This document shows positions 46,081 through 60,250 of a stretch of 64,000 bases of DNA, in pieces; within the stretch, counting starts at the first letter, position 1; the number at the start of each line of letters is the position of its first letter. Below the pieces are notes generated by a model, which did no database searches, had not been told where the DNA came from, and saw nothing but the letters and a program-made list of their open reading frames with translations. The stretch is from Oenanthe sinensis. Its lineage: Eukaryota; Streptophyta; Magnoliopsida; Apiales; Apiaceae. A program made the position numbers and the translations under genes. The stretch lies in contig CM053810.1 in NCBI GenBank assembly GCA_028671895.1, forward strand, positions 28,251,501-28,315,500, given 5' to 3'.

Positions 46081-46423
46081 ATGAGGAGATGGTCTTCATT
46101 TTTCAGTTGTCATTCAAACATTCAAATTCAGAAATTTGTATACATTGTAATATTCACAGATTTCTGTGCTTAGTTTGGAATATAAATTGTTAAACCCGAA
46201 CAAGTCATGTCAAAATCACTCTGGACAATTTATCAGATATAAACACTATTCACTATATTAATTCTGTAATACTTTTCAAGTTAAAATCAAATATTCTACT
46301 TGAACAGTATTTCACCTATTAATATTTCAGGATTATAATTAACTTTTTATTCTTAATCCAATTTCACGAATTTTATTAGATATTGTATTCAACCCCCCTT
46401 CTACAATATCAGGGACCAACAAT

Positions 46424-46435
46424 TGGTATCAAAGC
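46424..46435 (+). promoter_or_regulatory. Primer binding site of element E
   Basis: TGGTATCAAAGC is the tRNA-Met site with one change (A for G), two bases after the LTR. Confidence 0.85.
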
Positions 46436-46629
46436 TGGTTGATATATTAAATATCAGATCCGAACCAAATATTCCGCGACCCATACATATCTCAGAAATT
46501 ATTTTTAATTCGAAATAATTTTTATTCGAAATAATTTTTTTTTAAAAAAAAATTATTTTTAATCAAAAATTATTTTCAGTCAAAAATAAAATATTTTTTG
46601 AAACACTTAACTTTTAATCTTATTTAAAG

Positions 46630-49066
46630 ATGAGTACACAAAAGGTAACGAGCATCAAAATTCCATCATTCGACAAAGATCATTATAACCTATGGAAGCA
46701 CAAGATGCAGTTATTCATTGGGATTGCCAATTCCAAATATGCCTTGATCTTAGAAAAAGGTATTGAACCTCCAATAACAGTTGTTCTCGAACACGAGGTA
46801 GATGGGGTCGTAATTCCTCATAGACAGATTCCAAAAAGTCCGGCAGGCTACAACGATGAAGAAAAGGAAGCTGTATCCCTGGACAATAACCTCAAGCTTA
46901 TTCTGATAGAATCCCTAGACTATGTCATGTATAATCATGTGGTCAACTGCAAGACCTCCAAGCAAATCTGGGATACTATAGAGGTTATAAATGAAGGGAC
47001 TGAAGAAGTCAAAGAGAATAGACTGGAGATATTGACCTCCCAGTACGAGCAGTTTAGATCCAACCCTGGTGAGGGTATCTCTGAGGTGTTTCAGAGATTG
47101 AACAAACTTATAAACGAGCTCAACCTCAACGGGAAATATTACTTAAACCAGGAGGTCAACAGGAAGTTTCTATTAACCTTGCCAGAGCATCTGGAGCACA
47201 GGATCGCGGCCATCCGAGAGTCTAGGGACATGAAGGAGATAACCCTAGAAAGACTCTACGGAGTTCTGAAGACATGTGAATTGGAGCAGATCCAGACAAG
47301 AGAGATGTATGGCAGAGGCAAAGTTTCGAGTTCTTCTAAAGCACTGATAGTAGAAGCACTAGAAAGAGAGGAAGTGAAGGCTGTTGTACCTTCAAAAAGT
47401 TCAGAGGAGTATGTTGTTCCAGATATGGTCATACTCCAGAAAAACAGGAAAATGGTGAATTTTATTCTCTAGAAGAATTGGATCAGCTGGAAGATGAATC
47501 TCTAGCTATGTTTGCCAGGAAGTTTGGAAACATGAGATTCAGAAGAAACTCCTCATTTAAATCTAAACCTACCTATGGAAGGTTTCAAAAAGGAAGTTCT
47601 TCAACAGCTGTATCAAGAAGCGGCTACAAGACAGGCTTGGTTGACAGAAGCAAGATCCGTTGCTTCAACTGCAATGAGCTTGGTCATTTTGCAACTGAAT
47701 GCAAGAAGCCGAATCAAGGACAGAAGAGAGACTCTTATCAAGAGTTAAAAGAGAAATATGATGCCTTAGTGAAAAAGCATCAAGGGAAGTCCTATCTAGC
47801 AGAGGGCAAGAGCTGGGATGACTCGGAAAATGATGAGGAAGAAGAGCTAGGAAATCTTGCTCTTATGGCTTCATCAGATGGATCAGTATCTCCACCTCGG
47901 ACAGAAGGAAAAGAAGTAGATCCCTCATGCCCTAAAATGTTTAAACTGTTAGGAAAAGAATTGGACGACACCAGAGATAGGGTTAACAAACTATGTCTCA
48001 AAATTAAAGAATTAACTAATGAGAATGATAGTTTAAAATTGTTAAAAACCAGAAATATAAAACTGACTGAGGACCTAGCTTTTCAGGTTAATAGAGTCAG
48101 TTGTTATGTCAAGGTTGAGGCCTATCTCAGAAATCAGATTGTAGAGGAACAGAAAAAGTGTCTTGCCTATAAACATTCCTCTTATATTGTAAAAGACCTA
48201 GTTGACCAACAAGAAATAAAACGTAAAGTTGGAATAGGCTATGAATACAATCAATCTGTAGGAAAGGCGAGCAACATAACCCCTTTCAGAAAAAATGCTG
48301 AAGAAAGGGGTATCCCACTTGTTGTTAAGGACACACCTAAACCTCTTTTCATAACCCCTATAGCAGAACCTATCCTGGAAAGCTCTATACTTATTCAATA
48401 TGAAATGAAGTTAGAGGATCTCGAGGAAGAAAAGAAAAGAGAGGAACTTGCTAAGGACATAAAAGGAGTTAATGTCCAACAAGAAGTGACTGCACCCAAG
48501 ACATCAGTGAAAGATGTGGGAACCTCTGCTTTCCCCAATCCTGGTATAGGTGTTAAAGACTTAAAGAACAAACCAAACAGACCCAATTCCTTTGTGAATA
48601 GTAGGAACAGTAACAACAGATTTCATTCTACTGAAAACTTTAAATTTGCTGAAAAAGTTGAGGTAGAAACTGTTAAGACACAAACTGTTAAGCCACCTAC
48701 TATACTGAATAACATGCTTACTATTGATGCTTTCCATAAACCTTGTGGTGTTTTAAGTTGTATGTTATGTGCTTTTAATGCTATGACTGCTTACTTTAAA
48801 CGCATGATAACTAAGAAAGATAACATGACACCTAGACAACACATCAATAGTAAATTTGCTAAATCCAAGACTGCAACTCCTTCACCTGAGAAAAAGGAAT
48901 CATATATTCCTAAGTCTAAACAGAAAGTTGTTAAGACTGTTTATAGGAAGGTAGGAACAGTCAAGGAAGATAATGATATTATTCGAAAAGGATCTGTTGT
49001 CAAAGCTGATGTCAATTCTTTAAGTATGCCGGGCCCAATCAATTTTGGGCTCCGAAGACGAATTAA
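46630..49066 (+). pseudogene. Element E Gag
   Basis: ATG 46630 opens MSTQKVTSIKIPSFDKDHYNLWKHKMQLF, the UBN2-like core (SKQIWDTIEVINEGTEEVKENR). A one-base shift near 47415 moves the frame (the expected GHTPEKQENGEFYSLEELDQLEDE is readable), and a long frame continues to about 49000 with the CFNCNELGHFATEC knuckle at 47660-47705 and a Leu/Lys/Glu coiled-coil-like stretch. The canonical end GPNQFWAPKTN and TAA (49064-49066) lie in yet another frame, so a second shift is present. Its stop is 21 bases before the CAG|GGA of pol. Confidence 0.85.
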
Positions 49067-49084
49067 TCCGTTTGATATCTGCAG

Positions 49085-52000
49085 GGAGTTAAACAGGTAA
49101 ACCGAGTTATATGGTTCTTGGACAACGGATCTTCAAGGCATATGACCGGAGATAGAGCCCTGCTATCAGACGTGGTTGAAAGAGCTGGCCCAATTGTCAC
49201 CTTTGGAGATAACAGCAAAGGAATGACTACGGGATATGGCAAGTTAAATACTGGGAATGTTATCATTGAAAACGTCTCTTTAGTGGAAGGACTTAAGCAC
49301 AATCTACTAAGCGTCAGTCAATTTTGTGATAAAGGGTACAAAGTAAACTTTATCAAGGAGAAATGCTTAATAGCTCATTCTAAAGATGACAAACTAGCCT
49401 TGCGTGGAGTAAGGAAAGGAAACTTGTACGTAGCCGATCTCAACTCAGGAAGTGAAGATGAAGCAAACTGTTTCTATTCAAAGGCTTCATCAGAAGAAAG
49501 CTGGCTATGGCACAAGAAACTCTCGCATCTAAACTTCAAAACAATGAACTCTTTAGTCAAGAGGGATTTAATGAGAGGACTGCCTCCGATGGAATTTACA
49601 CAAGAAGGCTTGTGTGAGGCATGTCAGAAAGGGAAGTCAAGGAAAGCAACTCACAAAGGAACAGACACTACAAATATCACTGAACCACTGCAACTGCTAC
49701 ATATGGATTTATTTGGTCCAGTCAATATTCTGTCTATGTCCAGAAAAAGATACGCCTTAGTGATTGTAGATGACTTCACAAAATATACATGGGTTTTATT
49801 CTTGAACTCTAAGGATGAAACTCCACATTTGGTGATTGATCATATAAAGCTGATTGAGTTAGATTCAAAGTTACCCGTTCAGGCAATCAGATCAGATAAT
49901 GGCACAGAATTCAAAAATGAAGTTCTGATTAACTTCTGCTCAGACAAGGGAATAACAAGGCAATATTCAGCACCAAGAACTCCGCAACAAAATGGAGTTG
50001 TAGAAAGGAAAAATAGAACCCTGATTGAAGCTGCTAGAACAATGATAAGTGAATCAAGGTTACCTATCTACTTCTGGGCTGAAGTAGTGAATACAGCTTG
50101 TTACACTCAAAATCGAACTCTGATCAACAAAGATCATATGAAAACTCCCTATGAATTAATGGCTGGCAAGAAACCAACTCTCAAGTACTTTCATGTATTT
50201 GGAGCTAAATGCTTTGTGTTAAAGGATGGAGATGAACTTCGTGGCAAGTTTGAGGCCAAGGCACATGAAGCTATTTTTGTCGGGTATTCAAGAAGAGCAT
50301 ATAGGGTATACATAATTGATCAGCACCAAGTGAAGGAAAGTGTCAATGTAACTTTTGATGACACTAAACTCCCAAGTATCCAAACTGAAGATTCTTCTGA
50401 GTCATTAAAATTCGACAATTATCCAGACTCACATTCTGATGATGAAGAAGAACCTGAGATTGCAACAGGAGATGACAATAATGATAATAATGATCCAGGT
50501 AATGGTGGTGGAAACAATAGTAACACTGGAGATACTACTAATACCAGTGGTGGATCAACAAGTCATCCTGGCAGCAACTCAGGGGGAGATGAAGGATCAA
50601 CTGGTAGAACACAACATCAAAATGAATTTCGAGGCGAATCATCAAGATCAAACCTTCCCAGGGAAAGGATTTGGAGCAGAGATCATCCTTTTGAATTGAT
50701 TATAGGTGATACAGATGTTGGAGTAAGAACCAGGAATGCAACTTCAAATGAATGTTTATTTTCAGTTTTTCTATCTCAAGAAGAACCAAAGAAAATTGAA
50801 GATGCACTAGCTGATCCAGATTGGGTTCTTGCCATGCAAGAAGAACTCAATTAATTTGAGAGACAGGAAGTATGGACACTAGTACCCAGGCCTAAAGATA
50901 GATCTGTTATTGGCACGAAATGGGTATACAGGAACAAGTTAGACGATGATGGCATTGTTACGAGGAACAAGGCCAGACTGGTGGCAAAGGGTTACTCCCA
51001 AGAAGAGGGAATTGATTATGATGAGACCTACACACCAGTTGCAAGACTTGAAGCCGTCAGGATATTTCTGGCATTCGCAACACATTTCAATTTTAAAGTT
51101 TATCAAATGGATGTAAAGAGTGCTTTTCTGAATGGAGAGTTAGAAGAGGAAGTTTATGTGGAACCGCCCCCTGGCTTTGAAAATCCAGAGTTTGCTGGTT
51201 TTGTATATTTTCTATTCAAAGCTCTCCATGGGCTCAAGCAAGCACCAAGGACATGTTATGACACTCTCTCTGTGTTTTTACTTGAAAATGGTTTTATTAG
51301 AGGTGTTATAGATAAAACTCTCTTTTATAAATTGCATGAAAAAGATATGTTATTTGTCCAAGTTTATGTTGACGATATCATATTTGGTTCTACTAATGAA
51401 AACTTGTGCAAGAGATTTGCTAAGTTAATGCATAGTAGGTATGAAATGAGCATGATGGGTGAGCTGTCATTCTTCCTTGGATTGCAAGTAAAGCAAAAGG
51501 AAGATGGGATTTTTATTTGCCAATCAAAGTACGTAAGGGATCTGTTAAGAAAATACAGTCTAGAAGACTCTTCACCGGCAAAAACCCCAATGCCAACAGC
51601 CACAAAGCTTGATAAGGATGAAACTGGTAAGAAAGTTGACATCACAAGCTATAAAGGTATGATAGGCTCATTATTGTACTTAACTGTTAGTAGACCTGAT
51701 ATTATATTTGCAACATGCTTATGTGCTAGATTTCAAACAGATCCTAGAGAATCTCATCTTATAGCTGTGAAAAGAATTTTTAGATATCTTAAGGGCACAC
51801 CAAATCTTGGAATATGGTACCCTAAAGATACAGATTTTGACCTAATTGGCTATACAGATTCGGATTATGCAGGTTGTAGGATGGATAGGAAAAGTACTTC
51901 TGGAAGCTGTCAGCTTCTAGGACGTCGACTGATTTCCTGGTATAGCAAGAAACAACACTCAGTATCTACCTCGACAGCCGAAGCAGAATACATTACGACA

Positions 52001-52089
52001 GGCAGCTGTTGTGCACAGATCTTGTGGATAAGGAATCAGCTGAATGACTATAGGCTTGCGTTCAATAAAATTCCAATATTCTGCGATAA
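49085..52089 (+). pseudogene. Element E Pol, cut in RNase H by element F
   Basis: One frame from GGA at 49085: protease (WFLDNGSSRHMTG, with Asn in place of the usual Ser before Gly), integrase zinc finger (WHKKLSHLNF, LCEACQKGK), core (HMDLFGPVN, IRSDNGTEF, TPQQNGVVERKN), a Gly/Asn/Ser-rich linker (50440-50640), RT (KGYSQEEGIDYDE, KQAPRTC, YVDDIIFGS at about 51365) and RNase H (YTDSDYAG, STAEAEYITTG, IPIFCDN). The only internal stop is TAA 50852-50854, where relatives have Gln. The reading ends at 52089, where F begins. The Asn in the protease motif may be inactivating. Confidence 0.9.
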
Positions 52090-53464
52090 TGTTAGGTCCA
52101 AATGTGTTGTAGAGGGGGGGGTGAATACAACTTTTTCAAAGTACTGAGAGAATATACAAATATGCATGTAGTAAATGATGACACATAATTTCAAGAATAT
52201 AACTTTATATTCATTGAAGGGTTTGCTACAACATTCATAAAAGTATCAAGATCAGTTGAACAATAAATACAACAATTGAAGCTTGATTCAACTGATCCTC
52301 TCTCTCACTTCTGTTTTACAGTAAATGCTCTCTCTTTAAAATTATCGTTACAATACAGAGATGGACTTAAAGTCTTATTTCAAATAAAACAAAGTGCTGC
52401 TTTTATAATGTCGTGTAGTCTTGATCTTGTCCTTTTTGTGTACGTGGCCCAATCAGGACTCGTCAACAAAAAGTACTTTCCCAACCACTCTGGATCAACC
52501 GTTCACAATAAGCCACTTGTCCCTTGAACATTAAATGCTACATATCGACCCGCATCTCGATCTCGGCCTGGACCCATCTCGATCTCGATCTGTGAGAATC
52601 TCGATCTCGATCTGTCGTGGATCGAGATTTGCCTTTGCAATGTTTATCTTTAATTATAAATCTCGACCCGCATCTCGATCTGCTGTGGATCAACATTTGC
52701 TTTAGCAAATATGCACTCATCGAATGTTGACTTTCTTTAGTGACTAATTGTGGATTGACCTTTATGAGCAAGTGTCCCTAGCTTCTTCAATATTCTTCAA
52801 CAAGCTCTTGAACATGGATCTCTACTACTGACATAAACTTGCTATCAATGTCCTGACACTTGATGCAACGGTCTGGTTCATAAGTGACTAGTCTTGATAG
52901 GGTTCTTGCTTCTGAATAGATTACCATGTTCAATTGGTAATGTGGCTTCCCAATAAGTGGTTCGAACATTAACTGTCAATAAACAATGTAACTTCACTAG
53001 AATCTTTTCTGGTACTTCGACAACGTCTTCATTACTACTACAATCTTGAATACTTCATTCTCTGTTCTTCACTGATTGTCAGTGAGTATAACTTCAAGAC
53101 TGTAGTTGTCTTCTTTAACCTTTGTCTTTACCATGTCTTCAATTCTTCTAGATTCCTATGCTTCAAACACTGTCTATCTTCAATCAATGATGTTACACTG
53201 AAATCTTTTAGTGGCACTGCTATACTGAATCTTCAACACTTTTGAAACCCTGAAAGTCTTTAAACATTATTCTTCACTGAGGCATGAACATATAAATGAA
53301 CTTCTTTCAGTGACCTGTAGTAGACTTCAAAACTTCTTCTAATGTCTTGATTCACTGTATTTGCCTTGTCTTCATGTCTTGCTGATTTCTGTGTAATCGT
53401 AGTATTATTTACTTGGTGTTGAGTTATCACGATTACTATTTATACAGCTTCGTCATTTCCAACA
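52090..53464 (-). repeat. 3' LTR of element F (1375 bp)
   Basis: On the minus strand it begins TGTTGGAAATGACG at 53464 and ends GGACCTAACA at 52090. By eye about seven substitutions and three indels separate it from the 5' LTR. A tandem block of ATCTCGATCTCGATCT lies at 52549-52690. TATAAAA is at 52407-52401. Confidence 0.93.
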
Positions 53465-53478
53465 ATCTCCCCCTATTT
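53465..53478 (-). promoter_or_regulatory. Polypurine tract of element F
   Basis: AAATAGGGGGAGAT on the minus strand abuts the LTR start. Further C-runs of the CTCCCCCT type lie at about 53812, 54020 and 59157. Confidence 0.85.
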
Positions 53479-56400
53479 GATTGTTAAACTTTTAGCAAAC
53501 AAATAACCTACGGAGGATAACTCAACTAACAACTAGAAAAAGAATGTCCGAGACTTGTAAATAATGCTACTGGTTTTTCTGGATCAAATATTGCATTTCC
53601 AGAATTCTTGTGTGACTGAAACGAAAGATGCTTGTTCCTCTGACGCTGAACTGATATTCAAATTGTATCATTTTCATTTCTGTCTGTTTGAGCTTTCTCC
53701 ATTTCAAAATCCTTCAGTTTGAACTTAAAGAACTTATCATGAACAGAGCTTCATAAGAATCAATTCCTGGGTATGTCTTCAACCAATACTCAACATAGCT
53801 CAAATAATGTTCTCCCCCTGCGAATATGATTCTCCTTCTTATTCTTCTTCTCCCTTTAGAAAATTAATGGAATAGTCATTTCTGTTCTTCCCACTTAGAT
53901 TAGGAATCCTCTTCTGACAACTCCTTTCAAGTATAGGATACAGCTTCTTGATTCTCCCATATTTCTGTTGTTTCCCCTCAGGATCAGAAGATAAGATTTT
54001 CTTTTTCTTGTCCAAAATCTCCCCCTAAGGATATTAACTTCTCCCAAGGATACGAACCCCTTTCTCCAAGAATCTTCCAGGATTCAGGATACGAAACCTA
54101 AGGATATTAACTCTTAACTCTTCCGAAGGATACGAAGATAAGACTTATTAACTTCTTCTTTTTCTTGTTATAGCTATAACATTATAACTTCTCCCTCTTT
54201 ATCCTTTTTCTTGTTATAACTATAACACTATAAATTATCCCCCTTAGTTGAGGAATCCTCCAATGGCCCACTTTTGAAGATACCAATTGTTAATACCAAT
54301 TGTTAGGTCCAAATTTTAGATGGTTTGTCTCCCAAAGAAGGTTCTCGTCTGTCGTTGATCTGGAGAAAATAGTAACTTTTCTGCCAGAAGTAGCAAGTAG
54401 CAAGGGTAAGTGTTTGGCTTATGGTTTCCTCACTTATACTTCGTTCTGTTGGTGTTTACACTTAAGTGTCGAGCACTTAGAAGTGTTTCACTCTTTCTCT
54501 CCCTATCTCTCACTCAAGTGTATCTCTCCCTCACTTTCACTTAAGTGTTTCTCTCTCTCACTTTCACTCTGCATTCCAAGATATAGCCTTCTGTACCTGC
54601 AAGTGAAATCCGTCAATTCATTCATATTCTCATCACCTGATTCATCAATATAAACTGAATCACTATCGAGTGGAGAATTACCTCGTAGAGGTGTTTTTGA
54701 TCTTTCATGCATAAGAACTGTCCCACACCAGACTCAATAGCAATTGCTAAATCACTGTCTAGTGGAGCCTCACCTCTTTGAGATGGGTTATCCCAAGATT
54801 TTAAAATCTTTTTGGGAATCCTGCCTTGTTCTATCAAGGAGTTGCCTCACACCTTCTCCGTAAACGGGAGGTGGACATTCCTTTTCAGGATCTGGAAATG
54901 TTCCTTCCAGGAGGGTCAACGTAGTAGACAATGTAATGAATGGCAATTTAGAGTCTACGTTTCCCTCGTAACCCAATGACGGGTGTTTTGTTAACATGCC
55001 TATACCTCACACTGTGCACGTCTTGCAATGTGTCCCTAAAATATATCTGTTTAGGCTTACCATCAGCGTGAATGCCAGTGGTGTGCTTGACTCATTACAA
55101 GATACTCTGGCTGACGAGCGAATTTCAATGGACTCACCCTGTTGAGAGAATGATTCCAGAGACAGTTTTATTGCCTTTTCAGCTCTGCATCTTTTTGAGA
55201 AAATACAGATGAGCTTACAGATACCTCAGTTTATATACTTCTTTACTTCGTTGGAGGTAGAGCTGTGGGTGCACTTCCGACTTCATCCTTATTTCTCCCT
55301 TATCAACCTCTAACAAACATATGTGCCTTATAACTCCAAGGGTTAATATATGGAAGTGGATGAAATGAGTGTTTGGTATTAAGGCCTGGGTCAGAGATTG
55401 ATGGGTTTTCAACCTCTTGGCCAGGTACTATAGCCACTGGGGCCTAAACAGATAAAATCAATTTAAATAAGATAAAAAGATAATCACTTTAACATTCCAA
55501 AATATATTTTTCATCTCAATGAGAAAATAAAAATAAAAATATAAAGAGGAATGGTAAAGGGATTGCATTAAAGCACTTTTAATAAAAGAGTTTTGTCAGA
55601 TCGAAAAAAAATTAATCATTTAAGAGCATGACACTAATAAAAATTTTCTTTAAAATACTTATCCCATAATAAAACGCGGGAGTATCAGAGAAAAATTCTA
55701 TCACTATGAATTTCTTATAAGGCAAACTTCCCATAATAAAATGCGGGAATTTACAACAAATAAGGAATTCAACTCTTCTACCAAATTGTATCTCAATAAA
55801 ATGACTCTTTTCCATTAAACCTAAGCACTGTATGTTTTGAAAACAGTTTTGCAAAACATCCTTATCAGATAGAAGAGAATGATTTTCCGACTCATAATTC
55901 AATTATGATTTACATCATTTTCGTCTGCCTGATAATGTCCCCGACTTAAAATCAAAACATGACAATTGGGGTTGAATGTATGCTTAACATTACAGTACTA
56001 GGCCTTCAAAGCAACAATCACTGTTTTGGTACTTTGAATCAATGTGAAACATACACTGAAACAAGTAGTTAAAAACAAATCATTTTACAAGTGATTGGTA
56101 CCTCGAAGTTAAAACAATTTTTTTAAAAAAAAAAGAAAAAAAGCTTTTAAAGATAAAACATTTAAAACAAGCTTTTGGGAGGGAATAAAGTTTCGAGAGA
56201 ATAGAAAGATTATCCTTAAGAAAAGTTTTTCAAAAGAGAGGTTTTGAAAAAGAATTCTTAAGTTTTCTTAATTAAAACTGATAGAGAAAATGAATGTATC
56301 TTTGAATAAAACATTTTGAAAAAGAAATAGACAAAAAAAATTCTTTTAAATACATTCAGGATCATAAACCAGTCAAAGAAAGAAAACTAAATATATCACA

Positions 56401-59150
56401 ATTATTTTGCAATAAAATAATATTCAGTTATCACAAAGTAACAAAAGATAATACTTGTACTACAAATAATTATGCTGCGAATTTATTTTAATTTACTTAA
56501 ATCATGGAACAGATATTTCATTGAATTGTTTTATATCATCATGATTTAAATAAACCAAAATAAATTAAATACTTACGATGTACTAAGCAATTGCCAATCA
56601 CATGCATTTATAAAAACTATACATGGCAATTATTCAGTAGAACAATAAGCATATCACAATTAATTGCACGCTGATACCAATTATTCGATATTTATCAATA
56701 ATTTCAAGATGCAAGAAATTGTGCTTCTGTTATTTTATCAAATTAAAATTATGAAACTAATAACCATTGAATTGCTTCAATCCATAATTTCAATAAGATA
56801 AAATAAATTCGCTAAATACTAAAATATTCATTAGATTGAATATTAGCATTTAACTTCCTACGCCATATCTAATAATTGTCACTTTGCACATTGTAAGCGT
56901 ACTCATAACAATTACTAATTGATATACGTAAGCTCGAGGTTATAGTTGAAAAGAAATTCACAAGTCCTTTAAATAGGGAAAAAGTAATACTTTTGATTCT
57001 TTTTACAACCCCTCGCAATAAAATCAATTTTAGAAATATTTTCTAAGTATATAAAACATTGAGAATTTTATACACATAACTTGGAAAATACTCCATCTTC
57101 CAATATTAGTGAGTTTTGAAATATGCATTAATTATTTAGAACAGAAATTCTAAATACCATCACTAATATCAAAAGCATCACAATTACTTGTAATAAAATA
57201 TTTTAAGACTCTTAGAGCAAAATATCAAAGCAATTAAGCAAGATATCATTGACTAATTCTTATCTAATATTTAATATACAAATAATTATGCCTCTAATTT
57301 ATTTTAATTTACTTAAATCATGGAACAGATATTTCACTGAATTGTTTTATATCATCATGATTTAAACAAATCAAAATAAATTGAATACTTATGCTAAATA
57401 ATTTAACTATTACTTATGCATAATACTTTACAAGCAAGATAATTAAACTAATAGCAAAAAAATATGAGGTACTGGATTTCAAATAAATTCACAAGTCTTT
57501 GAATATTGAACATTTAATACTTGTGAGCTTATTTAAGAATTCCTTGCAGATGGGATTTCCAACAACTATGTATATTAATAATATCCCAAGTTTACTAACC
57601 AACTTAGATAAAATAAATTCATCAAGTTATTTAGCAAACATCTGCAAGTTATTCGACTAAGGACAACTCTCAAAAGAAATGATACCTGATGTCCATTAGC
57701 TTGTTCCTTCAGTGGTATGAAGAGTTCAACAGAGTTGCTGGAAATTGACAGCTTCTAGGAATGACTTCCCTGTCTTTCGTACAACCTGCATCATCTATAT
57801 TTATATAGCCAATTAGGTTAAACCTATTATCTTAAGGGTCCCAGATTCCAAGAATTGGTGATCCCCTAAGATGTCTAACAATTCATAACTTAGCTATAAG
57901 ATAAGATTCTCTAATTTCCACTTGGAAACTTGCACATAGGCATATCGAGAATAAAATATATGGTCTTTGTGCACTTGAATAAGTAATGAGCTTATCATAC
58001 CTCTATAGCTTGTCACTTCAGTTCATATACCTGATTTGCCCTGATCAAGCTTAGTGGTCTGTTGGAAAGTAGTCTTGGCAGGTCTAGAATCTTCCAAATT
58101 GCGCATCTTCAAAAGATCCTTGACTTCCTTTAATTGCCATCATTCTTTCGAATTAATTATAATCCAGAAAGAATTGCAACTCTTCCAACATGCTCATTTT
58201 GTACCTACTCTTCATTAACTTAGCAAAAATATATCTTGCCAAATTTTCGTTAGTAGACCCACATATAATATACTCATGGTATACTAGCACATATATATAA
58301 CATTGTGTGTGCCATGCATTCTAGAGAGACATATGTGTATAACTTACTCTACTGTAAAATCATATTAAAGTAATTAACAGTCAGAGTGTCATACTATGTC
58401 CTTGACGTTTTGCTTGAATCCCTATCTCCGTCATAGAAGAGCTTGCGAAGAGAATGATATACAAATCGTAATGGATCTGTAACTTCATCTTCTAGCTTCA
58501 TCATTCAGGAGTGCACTTGTTCACATTCATCTGATAGATCTTCATGCTTGAATGCTCCACATGTGCTAGATTGTTAGGTCCTAATCGTTGAGTCCCTGAA
58601 AATTGTTAGGTCCCCATTGATGAGTCCCAAAGGATCAAGTCTCGTCATTGGTGCTTACTGCTTGATCTTGAAAGTCCCGAAGATTCTGTTTCCATCATCG
58701 TCGATACATTCTACTTTAAAGTCCTGTAGCACCCATTTTGGCTTTGCCCCTCATAACAATGCCAATAGTCATCCAGTTACTGAGAACCCTTACTGTACCA
58801 ATTTCAGCTTCGACTTTAGTGGTCTGGGTTCCAGCTTCAGTAGTTTCTGCCTTCCAACTGATTGAGATCACCTTGCATTGCAATCACTCAATCTGGATCA
58901 ATCTGTGCTTTTCTAATATTCTTTGGGCTACCAATTGTTAATGATACTAATTGTTAGTTCTTGACAATTGCTCTTTCCCAAGAGTAACTATTTACTTTGC
59001 ATAGCACTTCTAGCCTTTACACAAGAATCCGGATCACTAAGAACGAGACTCCATGATTGAATTTGATTTCAAACCTTTTGTCTTGACAGAACTGTTCTTA
59101 ATGAAATCCTTTGATCTTCATTGTTGAGTATGACTAGTAGATCCTTCTTT
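53479..59150 (-). other. Unassigned interior of element F
   Basis: There is no supported reading frame on either strand. The segment holds repeated GGATACGAA / GGATATTAAC blocks (54030-54140), CTCACTTTCACTTAAGTG-like repeats (54430-54560), a 110-bp direct repeat (56461-56575 and 57281-57395) and several copies of an ACCAATTGTTAGG junction sequence (54294, 58571, 58600, 58931). A possible second primer-site-like GATACCAATT occurs at about 56688. It may be a decayed ORF2 with further nested insertions. Confidence 0.5.
56461..57395. repeat. 110-bp direct repeat pair inside element F
   Basis: 56461-56575 and 57281-57395 share ACAAATAATTATGC, TTACTTAAATCATGGAACAG and TTATATCATCATGATTTAAA with few changes. 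The 820-base spacing could reflect an ancient duplication or two LTR fragments. Confidence 0.75.
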
Positions 59151-60250
59151 CATTTGCTCCCCCTGAGTTGCTGCTAAACATTAATTCCTTCTGCAACCTC
59201 AGCTTCTACATCAGTATCTGAATTTGTCAAAGATTCAAAATAGTCGTTCATTTGAATGCTTGGGAGCTTGGTGTAGTTGGTCTTCACATTCAGACTTTTA
59301 ATCACCTTTTGTTTTCACATCACTTAAGCCCTGAAGACTTTTGACTTTAATGAGTAGCCGAGGAAAATTGTTCCATGAGTCTTAACTTAACTTGCCAAGA
59401 TACTCAAATAAATCTTCAATTAATAACAATCTCCTCCAAACACACGAATGAGCTTCAGTGTTTGCTTCTTGTTGGCCATTAACTCAAATGATGTCTTTTC
59501 ACGATCTTGTTGATTAAAGCAGCATGCTGTGTTAATTGCTTCAGCTTCAAAGTACCTTTTTCAGTGCAGACTTCACTTAGAACTTCACTCGCAAAATGCA
59601 GTTCCACTATCTGACTTCAAAGTTCTCACAGCTTACTAATTGTTTCCAACTTGATCTTCCTTTTTGATCAATCACCATTGTGACATTTTGTCTATTGAAT
59701 GCTTGAACATCACCAATTTGTAATTGGGGTTATCAATTCCAATCACCACTAAGCATATGACTTTCCTTCAGTGTGATGTTTCGATTGACTTCCCTATGTG
59801 ACATACTTCAAAATGTCATTCTAGAAAGAATTCCATATAAAGCAGTCCTCTCACCAATTTCATCTTTATCAGAGAATCTATTGCCTTGTAGACTAACAAG
59901 TGTAAGAGCTTCCTTTGCCATAGCTAACTCTTCATTGATAAAGCTTTACTGAAAAGTTCACTTCATCTTTACATCCAAATTCCATGTCAGCTACGAACAA
60001 ACTTCCTCAACCGCAGCTGAGTGAGCATCCAACCTTCTTGTTTGAGATCAAACACTTCTCCAGAAAACCTTTGACAAAAAAATTCCCTAGTGCCCTTTAG
60101 AAAGTGCTTAAGTCCTTCCACAAGAAAGATGCTTCCACTGATGACAGTTCTTAACTCATGATAGCCATATCCCTTGTACATCTTTTGCTGTCATCTCCAA
60201 AGGTTACCGTCGGGGAGGCCTTCTCAACCAGTTGTGATAGAAGAGCTTTA
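59151..60250 (-). pseudogene. Element F pol relics (protease end and integrase)
   Basis: On the minus strand, in changing frames, KGYGYHELRTVISGSIFLVEGLKHFLKG (60180 downward) matches the protease end, RKLLHL and MKLVRGL the zinc finger, and AVRTLKSDSGTAF (about 59630) the second catalytic Asp region. EAINTACCFNQQDREKTSFELMA and LIRVFGGDCY (59530-59440) match the integrase end, GTIFLGYSLKSKVF follows, then DPDSCVKARSAMQ before the RT. The block with the third catalytic residue is deleted, as are many short pieces. No product is possible. Confidence 0.65.

Larger units (their letters stand above)
45100..46421 (+). repeat. 5' LTR of element E (left end approximate)
   Basis: The right end GGGACCAACA at 46421 is fixed by the primer site. 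The left end is uncertain; TGTAATAATTAG at 45100 is a plausible start because ORF2 of C2 is readable to about 45090. It contains the 22-23 bp minisatellite (45709-46011), a TATA box at 46074 and the CAACCCCCC run near 46391. The partner LTR is outside the window. Confidence 0.7.
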
